From JAVBQJ01 sp031549115 (GTDB taxonomy: Bacteria; Verrucomicrobiota; Lentisphaeria; Victivallales; Victivallaceae), in contig JAVBQJ010000012.1 in NCBI GenBank assembly GCA_031549115.1, forward strand, positions 1 to 64,000: a stretch of DNA of 64,000 nt, written 5' to 3'. The first letter of the stretch is position 1. The number at the start of each line of letters is the position of its first letter. Under the pieces are notes generated by a model, which had not been told where the DNA came from, did no database searches, and was given only the letters and a program-made list of their open reading frames with translations. Below are positions 31,864 to 41,032 of the stretch, in pieces. The translations under genes and the position numbers were made by a program.

Positions 31864-32949
31864 TCAATCTACAGCGATTGACGGAGCCGGGCATATGCAT
31901 ACCCCCGGCTCGTCGGCGGCGGATACGTCCGTGTCCGGAGCCGCCGCCGTTTCATCATTTGCGTCAACCGTGGTTGACGGATCCGGGCATATGCATACCC
32001 CCGGCTCGTCGGCGGCGGATACGTCCGTGTCCGGAGTCGCCGCCGTTTCATCATTTGCGTCAACAGCGCTTGACGGAGCGGGGCATACCCCCGACTCGCA
32101 GTCGGAGGATACAGCCGTGTCCGGAGCAGCCGCCGTTTCATCATTTGCGTCAACAGCGCTTGACGGAGCGGGGCATACCCCCGACTCGCAGTCGGGCAAC
32201 GTATCCAGGTCCGCAGCCTCCGGCGTTTGCTCATCGATGTCAACAGCGTCGTCTAACGCCTCCCAGGATATCCCCAGCTCTTTCTGAAAATCTTCGGGAA
32301 CCGGATAGTTCTCCTCGTGCGCCTTTTCGGCATATTGTATCGCGTCTTCAACTTCGTTCAGATAGAAGTGATTTACCGCCAGGAGATACAAAATGCGGCC
32401 GACCTGCAAGTTTGTGGGCTCCTGCTTCTTGAGCAATGCTTTTGCCCTCTCCAATGCAACCGTGGCATTCTCGAGCTCGCCGATCAGCAGATAAAATTTA
32501 CCCAACTGATTATACGCATTCGCGATATCCACATCGAGGTTGCCCAATTCCGAAGCGGGGCACCCGTATTTCGGAACCATGAACAGAAACTTCACGCTTT
32601 GCGATAAATAGTCCTGCCGCAAGGGTTGTTCGTCGGTCATGGTTGCCTGAAGGCCGCGGATGACTCCCCAGCCCCAATAAACGTTATAATCTTTCGAGTT
32701 CAACTCCCAGCAGCCGTTGAAGCTCTCCTGGGCCTGGATGAAATCATCGATATCGGGTTCCGCGCTATACATGTACTTGATGAGCGAGTCCCAGCCTTGC
32801 CGTGCCAACGTCTTGCTTGTTTCCAGATCGACATCGTTTTTCACCAGCTTCTCGGGGCGTTGCTGCAAAAAGTCGGGTTCCCCGAGCGGATTTGTACAAC
32901 CCGTTAATAACAAAAGGGCAAACGACAACGCGTAAATACTTTTCGTCAT
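31864..32949 (-). CDS. Lipoprotein with TPR-like domain and tandem C-terminal repeats
   Basis: 361 residues. A signal peptide ends in the lipobox LLTGC (Cys about 18), so the protein is lipid-anchored. Residues about 45-245 are helical and TPR-like (ANAYNQLGKFYLLIGELENATVALERA in pieces, then a second pair). From about residue 255 the tail is four repeats of 30-32 residues, each with a Cys-Pro-(Ala/Asp)-Pro-Ser motif followed by VDANDETAAAPDT. Two units carry SDCESGVCPAPS and two AADEPGVCICP. The acidic, Cys-containing repeats may bind a partner or the cell wall. The function is unknown. Confidence 0.8.
   Translation of the reverse strand: MTKSIYALSFALLLLTGCTNPLGEPDFLQQRPEKLVKNDVDLETSKTLARQGWDSLIKYMYSAEPDIDDFIQAQESFNGCWELNSKDYNVYWGWGVIRGLQATMTDEQPLRQDYLSQSVKFLFMVPKYGCPASELGNLDVDIANAYNQLGKFYLLIGELENATVALERAKALLKKQEPTNLQVGRILYLLAVNHFYLNEVEDAIQYAEKAHEENYPVPEDFQKELGISWEALDDAVDIDEQTPEAADLDTLPDCESGVCPAPSSAVDANDETAAAPDTAVSSDCESGVCPAPSSAVDANDETAATPDTDVSAADEPGVCICPDPSTTVDANDETAAAPDTDVSAADEPGVCICPAPSIAVD
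31875..32190 (-). repeat. In-frame tandem DNA repeat in the lipoprotein tail
   Basis: Four units of about 90-96 bases, with near-identical blocks such as CCGCCGTTTCATCATTTGCG on the plus strand, encode the C-terminal repeats. The high DNA identity suggests recent duplication or length variation between strains. Confidence 0.8.
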
Positions 32950-32997
32950 ACCAGAACCTCCGATTAATTATTGCATTTCAATCTTCCAATGGTAAAT

Positions 32998-33025
32998 AAT
33001 ATATCACACATCCGGAGTACCGCAA
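32998..33025 (-). promoter_or_regulatory. Putative promoter of the lipoprotein-pentapeptide operon
   Basis: On the minus strand TTGCGG (33020-33025), 16-base spacer, TATATT (32998-33003), about 50 bases before the start codon. Confidence 0.45.
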
Positions 33026-33181
33026 GGCATTTCTCGATACCGGCGGGGAAATTTCCGTATTTTTCACCTCCTCCCTTTGATTTATCGGAAGTTATGTTGT
33101 ATTTTGTTCTTCGGAAGAAACACCGGTGCACCCAGCTGTTTTCCAACGTCACCCCGCCAAGCGGCGGAAAAGGAGGAACAG

Positions 33182-34192
33182 ATGCGTCATTCACAGGATT
33201 GTGCCCCGTCAGACCAGCCTCCGGAAGTTGTGCCGGAGCAGAGGTTTGCCGGCTGCGGCTTCAAAGCCTTCCGTTGGCTGCTGACTTTATTCGGCCTTTA
33301 TGCCGGTTGGCAGGCCGGAGTCCCCTATCTGGTGCCGCTGGCAAAATCCTGGGAGCTGCCATTGGACGAGATCGATATCGAGCAGGTCATTCCGCTATGG
33401 GGCAAGAGCATTCACATCGACGGCGAATTCCTCTGCTGCGCCGCCGGTGCCGTAATCGGAATGCTGGCGGCCAGGGTGATAAGCGCCATCGCGGAAGCCG
33501 CCCTGAAGGCGAATAAATTCCAGCCCCGGCCGGAGCCGGAACCGAAACCGGAGCCGGAAACGGAGAACAGACGACCGGAAATCGATCTGGACCACCTGCC
33601 GCTCGATTCGCTGCCGGTGATCGAAAAAGAGGCTTTGCTGTTGGATCAAGGCTACAAGGACGGATTGCGGCCGATCCGGCATTTTCTGCTCTCTCTGATG
33701 GGCCGGAAAGAGGGATTTGAAGCGCGGATACACTGCCCGGAAACATTTCTACTGCAGGAGTTGCGCCGTGATACCGCCCCGCCCTCTCCGATGGCGTTTC
33801 TGAAACGAAAGGATGCCGCCAACCGCAGCATCGTACATGAAGTGATCCTGACGCCGGTGACGAAGACCAAGGCTGACGGGACGGTTTATTGGTGGATCGC
33901 GAAGGACAATATTCTGGCCTGGAAGATGACAATCCGGCCCGAAAAGAAAGAATTGGTGGTTTCGTTTTATCCGGCACGCCGAACCGGAGGGTGCCTGCTT
34001 TGCGCAATTTGTGCGGCAGTGCCGCTACTGCTCGGCGCGCCGGGCCTGTGGATCGTCTTCGGCGTTGCCCTCTGCGTAGCCCTCGGTATCTTGCTCGACC
34101 GGCAACGCTACGCTTGCGCCGCCTTCACCCAACGGCTCCGCGACATTGAAAAGGCCTATGCCGGACAAAGCCGGGAAACTGAAAATTTTTGA
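33182..34192 (+). CDS. Membrane protein of unknown function with Pro/Glu linker
   Basis: 336 residues from ATG at 33182 behind GGAGGA. Hydrophobic segments lie near residues 32-50, 80-100 and a double one near 275-310. A PEPEPKPEPETE linker near 120 separates the N-terminal membrane part from a soluble domain (about 135-265) that contains VHEVILTPVTKTKADGTVYWW. The arrangement suggests a cytoplasmic domain between two membrane anchors. I recognise no family. It is divergent from the lipoprotein gene and upstream of another small membrane protein. Confidence 0.7.
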   Translation: MRHSQDCAPSDQPPEVVPEQRFAGCGFKAFRWLLTLFGLYAGWQAGVPYLVPLAKSWELPLDEIDIEQVIPLWGKSIHIDGEFLCCAAGAVIGMLAARVISAIAEAALKANKFQPRPEPEPKPEPETENRRPEIDLDHLPLDSLPVIEKEALLLDQGYKDGLRPIRHFLLSLMGRKEGFEARIHCPETFLLQELRRDTAPPSPMAFLKRKDAANRSIVHEVILTPVTKTKADGTVYWWIAKDNILAWKMTIRPEKKELVVSFYPARRTGGCLLCAICAAVPLLLGAPGLWIVFGVALCVALGILLDRQRYACAAFTQRLRDIEKAYAGQSRETENF

Positions 34193-34339
34193 GTGGTGCA
34201 CTTGAATTTCAATCTTGGTAACGTATCGTTGCTATAGTAAAGATAATTTACCCGGGATATCCTACTTTAGGCTGACTGCGAATTCAAGCGTATCGTCGGT
34301 AAAAAAGTTGTCGGCATGCTGTCCCCAAAAGAGGTACCA

Positions 34340-35035
34340 ATGGGCGTGATGGAAAAAATCAAAGCAGCGTTTTGCAGGCAGGCCACCAGTGTTGATCCGA
34401 AGGCCTTCAACAGCAAGTTGGCCATGCAAACGGAATGGACTCCCCTGGAAAAATCCGCCGCAAATTTTTGTACGCACCGGGTACAGAATAATTTGAATGA
34501 CGGTTCGATGCTCTTTGTCGGGACGGGAATCACCAGAATGCTTCCGGTTCTTTTTGCCGCTCTTCCGGTCATTGTCGTGGCGGTACTGTTTTCCGGAGCG
34601 GTGCCTCCATTCAGCCAGGCGGTAAATGAAATGCCGCTTCTATATGCGTTGTTGCCGTTAGACCTGCTTGCCGGAGTAGGATTCGGAATTTTTCTCTACA
34701 AAAGGATGAATGTGTACCGGGTCTTTGATACGCAGTTGGGCGCATTTTACCGCAGCAAAACCAATCCGCGGAAAATTGCGGACGTAACCTCATTGGATAG
34801 TTATGTGCCGTTCAAGGAGATCGGAGCGTTGCAGATTTTGGAAAAATATGTACAGCAAAGCGGCAAAAACAACTCCAGTTACATGGCCTACGAACTGAAT
34901 ATCGTGCGCAAGGACGGCCGCCGGACCCATATCATTTCGCATGGAGCTTACAAGAAGTTAGCCGAAGATGCGCAGCAAATCGCCATGGTATTGAACATTC
35001 CTGTCTGGGATGTCATGGAGCAAGCCCAATCATGA
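34340..35035 (+). CDS. Two-helix membrane protein of unknown function
   Basis: 231 residues from ATG at 34340 behind AAAGAGG. After a soluble N-terminus of about 60 residues come two hydrophobic helices (MLPVLFAALPVIVVAVLFSG and LLYALLPLDLLAGVGFGIFLY). A soluble C-terminal domain with VPFKEIGALQILEKYVQ and RKDGRRTHIISHG resembles small PH-like domains of membrane proteins, though weakly. No named family is recognised. An ATG at 34316 in frame lacks a ribosome site. Confidence 0.7.
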   Translation: MGVMEKIKAAFCRQATSVDPKAFNSKLAMQTEWTPLEKSAANFCTHRVQNNLNDGSMLFVGTGITRMLPVLFAALPVIVVAVLFSGAVPPFSQAVNEMPLLYALLPLDLLAGVGFGIFLYKRMNVYRVFDTQLGAFYRSKTNPRKIADVTSLDSYVPFKEIGALQILEKYVQQSGKNNSSYMAYELNIVRKDGRRTHIISHGAYKKLAEDAQQIAMVLNIPVWDVMEQAQS

Positions 35036-35107
35036 GACAATCCGGTATCATCAAAACGTCGAGCCTGCACTCGATTAATCTTTAAATCACAAAAAGGAGT
35101 TACTGCA

Positions 35108-35851
35108 ATGCGTTATGAATGTATGCGCCCCGGCCAGATCCGGCAAGCCATAGCCGCCCGGGTTCCGGTGGTGCTCGCCCTCGGGGTGCTCGAATACCAT
35201 GCCGAACACCTACCGCTGAACGTCGATACCAGAATCATCGAAGCGGTGTTCGACGTCATTGCCGAGGATTGCCCGGAAATGGTGATTTTGCCTTCGTTTC
35301 ACTATGGGTGTGCCAGCCACGCGGTGACAGCCCAGCCGCTGAGCGGCAATATCTCCATTGACTCCGGCATTCTGTCCGCGTTTGCCGAGGAGTTGTTTGC
35401 CAATCTGCTGCGGATCGGCTTCCGCAACATCCATGGCTTCGTCTATCACCAAAGTGAAAATTTTCAACAGGGAATGCCGACCGATCTGGCCTTTCGCCTG
35501 GCGGGGCGCCGGGCGGTGTTTGCGTTTCAGGAGCAGGCTTTGGGACAGGGATGGTGGGGACGGCCCGAAATGAAGAACTATTACCAAGACGAAAACGTCT
35601 TCGATTGGATTCAGATTCATCCGTTGTCCTCTGCCGCCACCAACCGGGAATTTCCCCCGGACCATGCCGGCAAAAATGAAACCTCATTCATGCTGTATTT
35701 GAGTCCGGAGCTGGTCGACATGGACGCCGTGGACCCGGCTCTGTGGTACGCCGCGTCGGCCCGGGAAGCCTCCGCGGCGTACGGAAACGCCTACTTCAAC
35801 GCGTTGAAAGCGGATGTCCGACAATGCCTGGCACTCCCGAAATCTTTATAG
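35108..35851 (+). CDS. Creatininase-family amidohydrolase
   Basis: 247 residues. LALGVLEYHAEHLPLNVDTRI holds the E-x-H-x-x-H-x5-D-type metal ligands of the creatininase (MftE-like) family near residues 25-40. SFHYGCASHA and NIHGFVYHQSEN continue the fold, and the last quarter is less typical. Members hydrolyse cyclic or linear amides using two divalent metals; known roles include creatinine hydrolysis and peptide maturation in mycofactocin synthesis. No mycofactocin gene is nearby, so the substrate is open. AAGGAG lies just before the start. Confidence 0.83.
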   Translation: MRYECMRPGQIRQAIAARVPVVLALGVLEYHAEHLPLNVDTRIIEAVFDVIAEDCPEMVILPSFHYGCASHAVTAQPLSGNISIDSGILSAFAEELFANLLRIGFRNIHGFVYHQSENFQQGMPTDLAFRLAGRRAVFAFQEQALGQGWWGRPEMKNYYQDENVFDWIQIHPLSSAATNREFPPDHAGKNETSFMLYLSPELVDMDAVDPALWYAASAREASAAYGNAYFNALKADVRQCLALPKSL

Positions 35852-35900
35852 CATTAACCGTTGTCCGGCGAAAAATTTCCACATTTTTCGCCTTCCCCTA

Positions 35901-35929
35901 TTGACTTTTTTCGCTTTCTTTGCTATACT
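35901..35929 (+). promoter_or_regulatory. Promoter of the LacI-pseudopilin-DUF4091-GH29 operon
   Basis: TTGACT (35901-35906), 17-base spacer, TATACT (35924-35929), about 50 bases before the LacI start. Confidence 0.65.
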
Positions 35930-35979
35930 TAAATCATAATGTTGATTACTAAATTTGCCCAATCGTGTGAGCAAGAAAA

Positions 35980-37002
35980 ATGGTGACTCTGAAAGACGTG
36001 GCGCTGCGAGCCGGAGTGAATCACTCCACGGTCTCGTATGTGTTGAATGGCAAGGCGAAGGAGAAGCGGATCGCCCCGGCGACCTGCGAGCGGATCCTGC
36101 AGGCGGCGGCGGAGCTCGGCTATTGCCCGAACGCCAACGCGCTGGCGGTCAAGCGCGGCAGCAGCCGCATCATCGGCGTCCTCGGCAGTTTGCGCGGCGA
36201 ATTCATCATGGACATGCTGCGCGGCATCTCCGACGAGGCCGCCCGACGCGATTTTTCGCTGCAGCCCCGGACGATCAACGCGCCGAAGGACATTCCGGTC
36301 GCAGTGGCCGGCTGCCGCAGCTACCGCTGCTGCGGCCTGATCGGCATGGACTTCATGCCGGCCGAACACGCGGCGCTGAAAGCGGCGGCCCGCACCTTCG
36401 GGGCGCCGATCGTGATGGTGGATACGCCGATCGCCGACCCGGAGTATGTGACGGTGAATTCGGATACCTTCGCCGGAGCGCGCGACGCGGTGCGGCACCT
36501 GATTGCCGGCGGACACCGCCGGATCGGCTGCATCGGCATCGCCGAACTGGCCTCCCGCAGCGCCGGTTATCATGCCGCAATGGCGGAAGCCGGTCTGCGG
36601 CCGCAGACCGGTTGGGTATATGAAATGCTCTTGCAGCCAAATTCCGGTCCGGGAAAATTTGATGCGGTCGCGCAGACCATGGAGAAAATGCTGGTCACGG
36701 AGCGCCTTTCCGCGATATTCTGCGCCAGCGACCCATTGGCATTGCAGCTTTTTCAGGTCGCCGCGCCGCTCGGTATCGCAATCCCCGATGACCTTTCGGT
36801 GATCGGCGTCGCCGGTATGTCCTATGCACAGCTGGGTGTGCCGCCGCTGTCGTCGGTGTCCCAGCCCTTTTACGACATGGGCCGGCAGACGGTGATCGCC
36901 TTGGAACAGAAACTCTCCGGAGCCGCGGTGGCGCCGGAGATTGTATTGCCGACACAATTGGTGTTACGCCGATCCCACCGCAGTATTGCGCGCACTGCGT
37001 AA
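35980..37002 (+). CDS. LacI-family transcriptional regulator
   Basis: 340 residues. The N-terminal helix-turn-helix and hinge are clear: VTLKDVALRAGVNHSTVSYVLNGKAKEKRI and later ANALAVKRGSSRIIGVLGS. The rest is the periplasmic-binding-protein-like ligand domain (VNSDTFAGARDAVRHLIAGGHRRIGCIG; IFCASDPLALQLF; PPLSSVSQPFYDMG). A sugar or glycan fragment is the likely inducer. It is first in an operon with a pseudopilin 37 bp downstream, a DUF4091 protein and a GH29 fucosidase. Confidence 0.94.
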   Translation: MVTLKDVALRAGVNHSTVSYVLNGKAKEKRIAPATCERILQAAAELGYCPNANALAVKRGSSRIIGVLGSLRGEFIMDMLRGISDEAARRDFSLQPRTINAPKDIPVAVAGCRSYRCCGLIGMDFMPAEHAALKAAARTFGAPIVMVDTPIADPEYVTVNSDTFAGARDAVRHLIAGGHRRIGCIGIAELASRSAGYHAAMAEAGLRPQTGWVYEMLLQPNSGPGKFDAVAQTMEKMLVTERLSAIFCASDPLALQLFQVAAPLGIAIPDDLSVIGVAGMSYAQLGVPPLSSVSQPFYDMGRQTVIALEQKLSGAAVAPEIVLPTQLVLRRSHRSIARTA

Positions 37003-37039
37003 GGACCGGTACATCAAACCCGAAAAGAAAGAAGGAAAC

Positions 37040-37717
37040 ATGAAACGGAACATTTTCACACTGATAGAACTGTTGGTAGTTATCGCTATTATCGCGATAC
37101 TTGCCAGCATGCTGCTGCCGGCGTTGAGCAAGGCGCGGGCCAAAGCGCAGGCGATTTCCTGCGTCAACAACCTGAAGCAGGTCGGCCTGGGCATGGCGTT
37201 TTACAAAGGCGACTACGATGAACACTACCTGCCGGCGGGCATCGCGCTCGAGAGCATCGGCACCGTCGGCAGCGGCCTGATTTTCCTCAGCGAAAACTAC
37301 TTCATCCCCGACAGCAAATGGGCGAATCCGACCGTGCCGGAGGGCCGGCACGCCCCGGTGTTGTGGTGCCCGACGGCGACGCATCCGTCCAACAGCTACT
37401 TCGACTACAATGCCTATGGACTGAATATGCTGCTGGGAATCCCCACCGATCCGGGGTGGCCGCTGTTGAAAAAGGACTCCTCGAAACCGTCGTCGCGCAT
37501 GGCGGCGATGGACGCGAATCTGGACACCAACCCCTACAGCCCGGTTTATTTCGACGGCCGTTATTACAATATAAAAAATGCGGACGGCAGCGACGGCACC
37601 GGCTCCTTCCGCCACAACGACCGGGTCAATGTCCTGCTGCTGGATGGGCACGTGGAGGCGGCCACCATCGGCGACATCTATGCCAAATTTACTACCGGAA
37701 TGTGGAACAATGATTGA
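37040..37717 (+). CDS. Pseudopilin (prepilin-type leader, H-x9-DG C-terminus)
   Basis: 225 residues from ATG at 37040 behind GAAGGAAA. Leader MKRNI, then FTLIELLVVIAIIAILASML and ALSKARAKAQ. The tail RHNDRVNVLLLDGH is H-x9-DG. The middle is rich in Tyr, Asp, Asn and Pro, as expected for a globular head. It overlaps the DUF4091 gene start by 8 bp and follows the LacI gene closely. Assembly would need a prepilin peptidase encoded elsewhere. Confidence 0.9.
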   Translation: MKRNIFTLIELLVVIAIIAILASMLLPALSKARAKAQAISCVNNLKQVGLGMAFYKGDYDEHYLPAGIALESIGTVGSGLIFLSENYFIPDSKWANPTVPEGRHAPVLWCPTATHPSNSYFDYNAYGLNMLLGIPTDPGWPLLKKDSSKPSSRMAAMDANLDTNPYSPVYFDGRYYNIKNADGSDGTGSFRHNDRVNVLLLDGHVEAATIGDIYAKFTTGMWNND

Positions 37718-39740
37718 CATGAAAAAAATTCTTTGTCTCGCGGGAATCGGCATGATATTGCCGGGCGTGCTGGCGGCGGGCGAACGGATTGCGGTCGCCC
37801 TGGCGGGGTTCCGGCCGCAGGGGGGAAACGCCGCGTATATCCGTTCCGATGCCGAAGTGACCTATGACGGGCAGGATACGCTGCTCTTCGACATGCCGGA
37901 CTTCGTCGATATCCAGGTGCAGCACCGGGTGCCGGTCCGGCCGCAACAGCTCTACCGCGTCACCGTGACGGTGCAAATGGATTGCCCCTACATCGAGGAG
38001 CGCGGCTTCGGCGGTTTGCGGCTGATCGTCTCCGATCCGCAGGGCGAATGGCTGGGATGGACGCCGCCGTTGACCGCCCGGCGCGACGGCTGGACCGAAT
38101 ATGACCTGGTCATTACCTCCGGCGACTACGCCGAAACGGTATTGCTGTGGCATGCCTTCGAGGGCAAAGGGCGGCTCCGGGTCGGCGCGATCACGCTGGA
38201 GGAGATTTCCGCGGCGGAGACCGGCAATGTGACGCCTCCGGATCCGGCGTTGGCCAATTGGCCGCACCGGCAGGGGCTCCAGTGCTTCCCGCACAGCCCC
38301 GAAGACATGTTCTACCCCACCCGGGTGCCGCGCCCGGAGGAGTTGCAGCGGAAGCTGGCGGCCGCCGGCGCCCGCGGGGAAACCGTCAACGCCGCGCTCG
38401 GGGTATTCGCCTCCGAGGCGTTGACCGGTGTGTCGGTACAATTGTCCGGCGCATTGCGGCATACGGAAACGGACGCCGAAATCGCGCCGGAGCAGGTCGA
38501 AATCCGCTATCTGAAGCCGGAAAAGTTTTCGCTCGACCTGTTACGCCACCGGGAATACGGCGCGTTTCTGCGCCCGAATGAAGCGATCGCAATTCCGGAA
38601 TTCGAAAATCGCCGCTTCTTCGTCACGCTGGATATTCCCGAAGACGCCCTGCCCGGCATTTATACCGGAAGCCTCCGGATCGGCGCCGACCGGCTGGAAG
38701 CGGCCGAAGTGCCGTTCGAAGTGGAGGTGTATCCCTTCGCGCTGCCGTCGTCCCGCCTCACCTGGCTGATCTATCACAATGGTGGCTGGGAGGAACGGAT
38801 CGCCCGCGACATGGCGCGGCACGGGATGAACAGCGCTTCGCTTTACGAACACACTCCCGCCGGTCTGGAGCAGGGAATCGCCGCAATGACCGCCGGAGGA
38901 CTGGCACAGGCCGGGCATCCGCCGCTGTATTTGTACTGCAACGCCGCGGACTGGACCGCGACGTTCGTGCCGCCGCTGGAACGGCTCCCCGGCCTGAGGG
39001 AGCGCTGGCGCCAGACCGGGTGGGAGGAGCTGCCGATTTACTGCGTCGACGAGCCCAACTCCCCGGAACGGATCGCCGAAGCGGAGCAGGCCATCGCCGA
39101 ACTCCGCCGGGCGGAAACACCGGTGACCATTACCACCGCGATCGGCGAGGACGGGGTGCGGAAGCTGGCGCCGCTCTACGACCGGTTGATTTTCGACATG
39201 ATGGCGCTGAAGTCGATCCTGCCGTATCGGGTGCCGGGACAATCGTATTGGGTTTATGAGTGCCGGATGAACGGCAAATCGCCCCGGGTCGACCGCTACA
39301 GCTACGGGGTTTTCCCCTATGCGGCGGGAGCAACCGGAGCGGCGCAGTGGGTGTATGCGGATTCCGACCGACCCAAAGACGGCTGGACCGGCATCGTCTA
39401 CGGTTATGTCCTGATCGAAGACGACGACCTGGTGCCGTCGGTCGGCTGGGAAGCCAAACGCACCGGCATCAACGATCACCGTTACATCGAACTGGTCGAA
39501 TCGCTGCTGGCGCGCGTCCCGGATCCGGCGGCGCCGGAGGCGATCGCGGCGGCGGAGCTGTTGCGGGAAATCCGGGAAAAGATCGATCCGAATTCCTTCC
39601 GGGCGCGAAAAGAGCGAATGCTCGGAGTGGAATTCCTGCTCGACAATACGCCCGAGCCGGCGTGGCCGGAGCGGCAAATGGAGCTCTGGCGCCGGCAACT
39701 GGCGCAACACATCATCACCTTACAGGAAATGGCCCGATGA
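37710..39740 (+). CDS. Secreted DUF4091 (GH123-like) protein
   Basis: 676 residues from ATG at 37710, with an alternative ATG at 37719. A signal peptide (KKILCLAGIGMILPGVLAA) is followed by a beta-rich carbohydrate-binding-like region to about residue 190. A linker, an immunoglobulin-like segment (residues about 225-345) and a barrel with LTWLIYHNGGW, PIYCVDEPNSPERIAEAE and SYWVYECRMNG follow. The DEPN motif matches the acidic active-site region of DUF4091 and GH123-type proteins. A hexosaminidase-type glycosidase is inferred and the substrate is unknown. Its stop overlaps the GH29 start as ATGA. Confidence 0.8.
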   Translation: MIDMKKILCLAGIGMILPGVLAAGERIAVALAGFRPQGGNAAYIRSDAEVTYDGQDTLLFDMPDFVDIQVQHRVPVRPQQLYRVTVTVQMDCPYIEERGFGGLRLIVSDPQGEWLGWTPPLTARRDGWTEYDLVITSGDYAETVLLWHAFEGKGRLRVGAITLEEISAAETGNVTPPDPALANWPHRQGLQCFPHSPEDMFYPTRVPRPEELQRKLAAAGARGETVNAALGVFASEALTGVSVQLSGALRHTETDAEIAPEQVEIRYLKPEKFSLDLLRHREYGAFLRPNEAIAIPEFENRRFFVTLDIPEDALPGIYTGSLRIGADRLEAAEVPFEVEVYPFALPSSRLTWLIYHNGGWEERIARDMARHGMNSASLYEHTPAGLEQGIAAMTAGGLAQAGHPPLYLYCNAADWTATFVPPLERLPGLRERWRQTGWEELPIYCVDEPNSPERIAEAEQAIAELRRAETPVTITTAIGEDGVRKLAPLYDRLIFDMMALKSILPYRVPGQSYWVYECRMNGKSPRVDRYSYGVFPYAAGATGAAQWVYADSDRPKDGWTGIVYGYVLIEDDDLVPSVGWEAKRTGINDHRYIELVESLLARVPDPAAPEAIAAAELLREIREKIDPNSFRARKERMLGVEFLLDNTPEPAWPERQMELWRRQLAQHIITLQEMAR

Positions 39741-41032
39741 CGACGACAAATGAAATCGCGATGGCGCTGGAACGCTTCCGGAAACTGCGTTTCGGCATGA
39801 TGATCCACTGGGGCCTGTACAGCGTCCCCGCCGGAACCTGGGACGGCGTGGAGACGCCGTGGGTCAGCGAATGGATCATGCGGAAATGCAAAATTCCGCG
39901 CCAAAGCTACCGGCAGCTGGCGCAGCGCTTCCGGCCCGACGCGTTCGACGCCGACGACTGGGTTCAACGCGCCCGCGACGCGGGGATGAAGTATCTGGTG
40001 TTCACCGCCAACCACCACGACGGCTTCGCGATGTTCCATTCGCGGGTTTCGGAGTACAACATCGTCGACGCGACGCCGTTCGGCCGCGATGTGCTCGCGG
40101 AGCTGGCGGAGAGCTGCCGGAAGCACGGCCTGGCGCTGGGGTGCTATTATTCGCAGGACCAGGACTGGTACGAGGCCGGGGGAAGCGGCAACCATTGGGA
40201 TTTCCCGGAGCACACACAGGAGGGTTTCGCCGAATACCTGGAAACCAAGGTCAAAGGCCAGCTCCGGGAGCTCCTGACCAATTACGGCGAACTGCTGCAA
40301 ATCTGGTTCGATACGCCGGTAGCCATCTCCAGCGAACAGAGCCGGATGCTGAAAGAGTATGTCCACTCGCTGCAGCCGCACTGCCTGGTTTCAGGGCGCA
40401 TCGGCCACGATCTCGGCGATTACCGCAGCAACGGCGACAACATCGTCCCCGAGGAAATCCTCCCCGGCTACTGGGAGTGCATGGGTACCACCAACGGCAG
40501 CTGGGGCTACAAAGCGTGCGACCGGATGTGGAAAAGCACGCCGGAGATTCTTCACAATATGATGAAGGTCTTCGCCGCCGGCTCCAATTACCTGCTGAAT
40601 ATCGGCCCCGATGCCGAAGGCCGGTTCCCGGAGGCGGCGTGCTCCATCCTGCAAGAGCTCGGCGGCTGGGTCCGGGGCAACGCCGCCGCGCTCGCCGCCG
40701 AGCCGTTCGCGTTCGACGACGGCATGGCACCCGAATTCGGCCGGATCCGGATCGACGGCGACCGTGTCTATCTGTGGGTGGAGCGGCTCCCGGCCGATCG
40801 GGAAATCCGGCTCTACGGCGTCCGCAACCGCATCACCGAAGTAAGCCGGAACGGCGTCCCGCTGGAGTACACGCAAGATCACCGTTCGGAAATCGATTAT
40901 CACAAGCTGGCAGTCCGGCTGCCGGAGTGTGCATTGCCGACGGTGCTGACGGCAGCCACCGAGGGAGCCGCCGCCGTCAACGCGCACTCCTACGACGCCG
41001 GGGACTTCGGAATCACCGGAATATCCGGATGA
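39737..41032 (+). CDS. Alpha-L-fucosidase, GH29, cytoplasmic form
   Basis: 431 residues from ATG at 39737 (ATGA overlap with DUF4091). FGMMIHWGLYSVPAGTWDG, YLVFTANHHDGFAMFHS and the nucleophile region LLQIWFDTPVAI (Asp near residue 197) are GH29 signatures; WGYKACDRMWKS and NYLLNIGPDAEG complete the barrel. The C-terminal about 70 residues are a small beta domain. No signal peptide is seen, so it probably acts on imported fucosides, after the secreted DUF4091 partner. Its 3' end overlaps the converging gene by 20 bp. Confidence 0.93.
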   Translation: MTTTNEIAMALERFRKLRFGMMIHWGLYSVPAGTWDGVETPWVSEWIMRKCKIPRQSYRQLAQRFRPDAFDADDWVQRARDAGMKYLVFTANHHDGFAMFHSRVSEYNIVDATPFGRDVLAELAESCRKHGLALGCYYSQDQDWYEAGGSGNHWDFPEHTQEGFAEYLETKVKGQLRELLTNYGELLQIWFDTPVAISSEQSRMLKEYVHSLQPHCLVSGRIGHDLGDYRSNGDNIVPEEILPGYWECMGTTNGSWGYKACDRMWKSTPEILHNMMKVFAAGSNYLLNIGPDAEGRFPEAACSILQELGGWVRGNAAALAAEPFAFDDGMAPEFGRIRIDGDRVYLWVERLPADREIRLYGVRNRITEVSRNGVPLEYTQDHRSEIDYHKLAVRLPECALPTVLTAATEGAAAVNAHSYDAGDFGITGISG

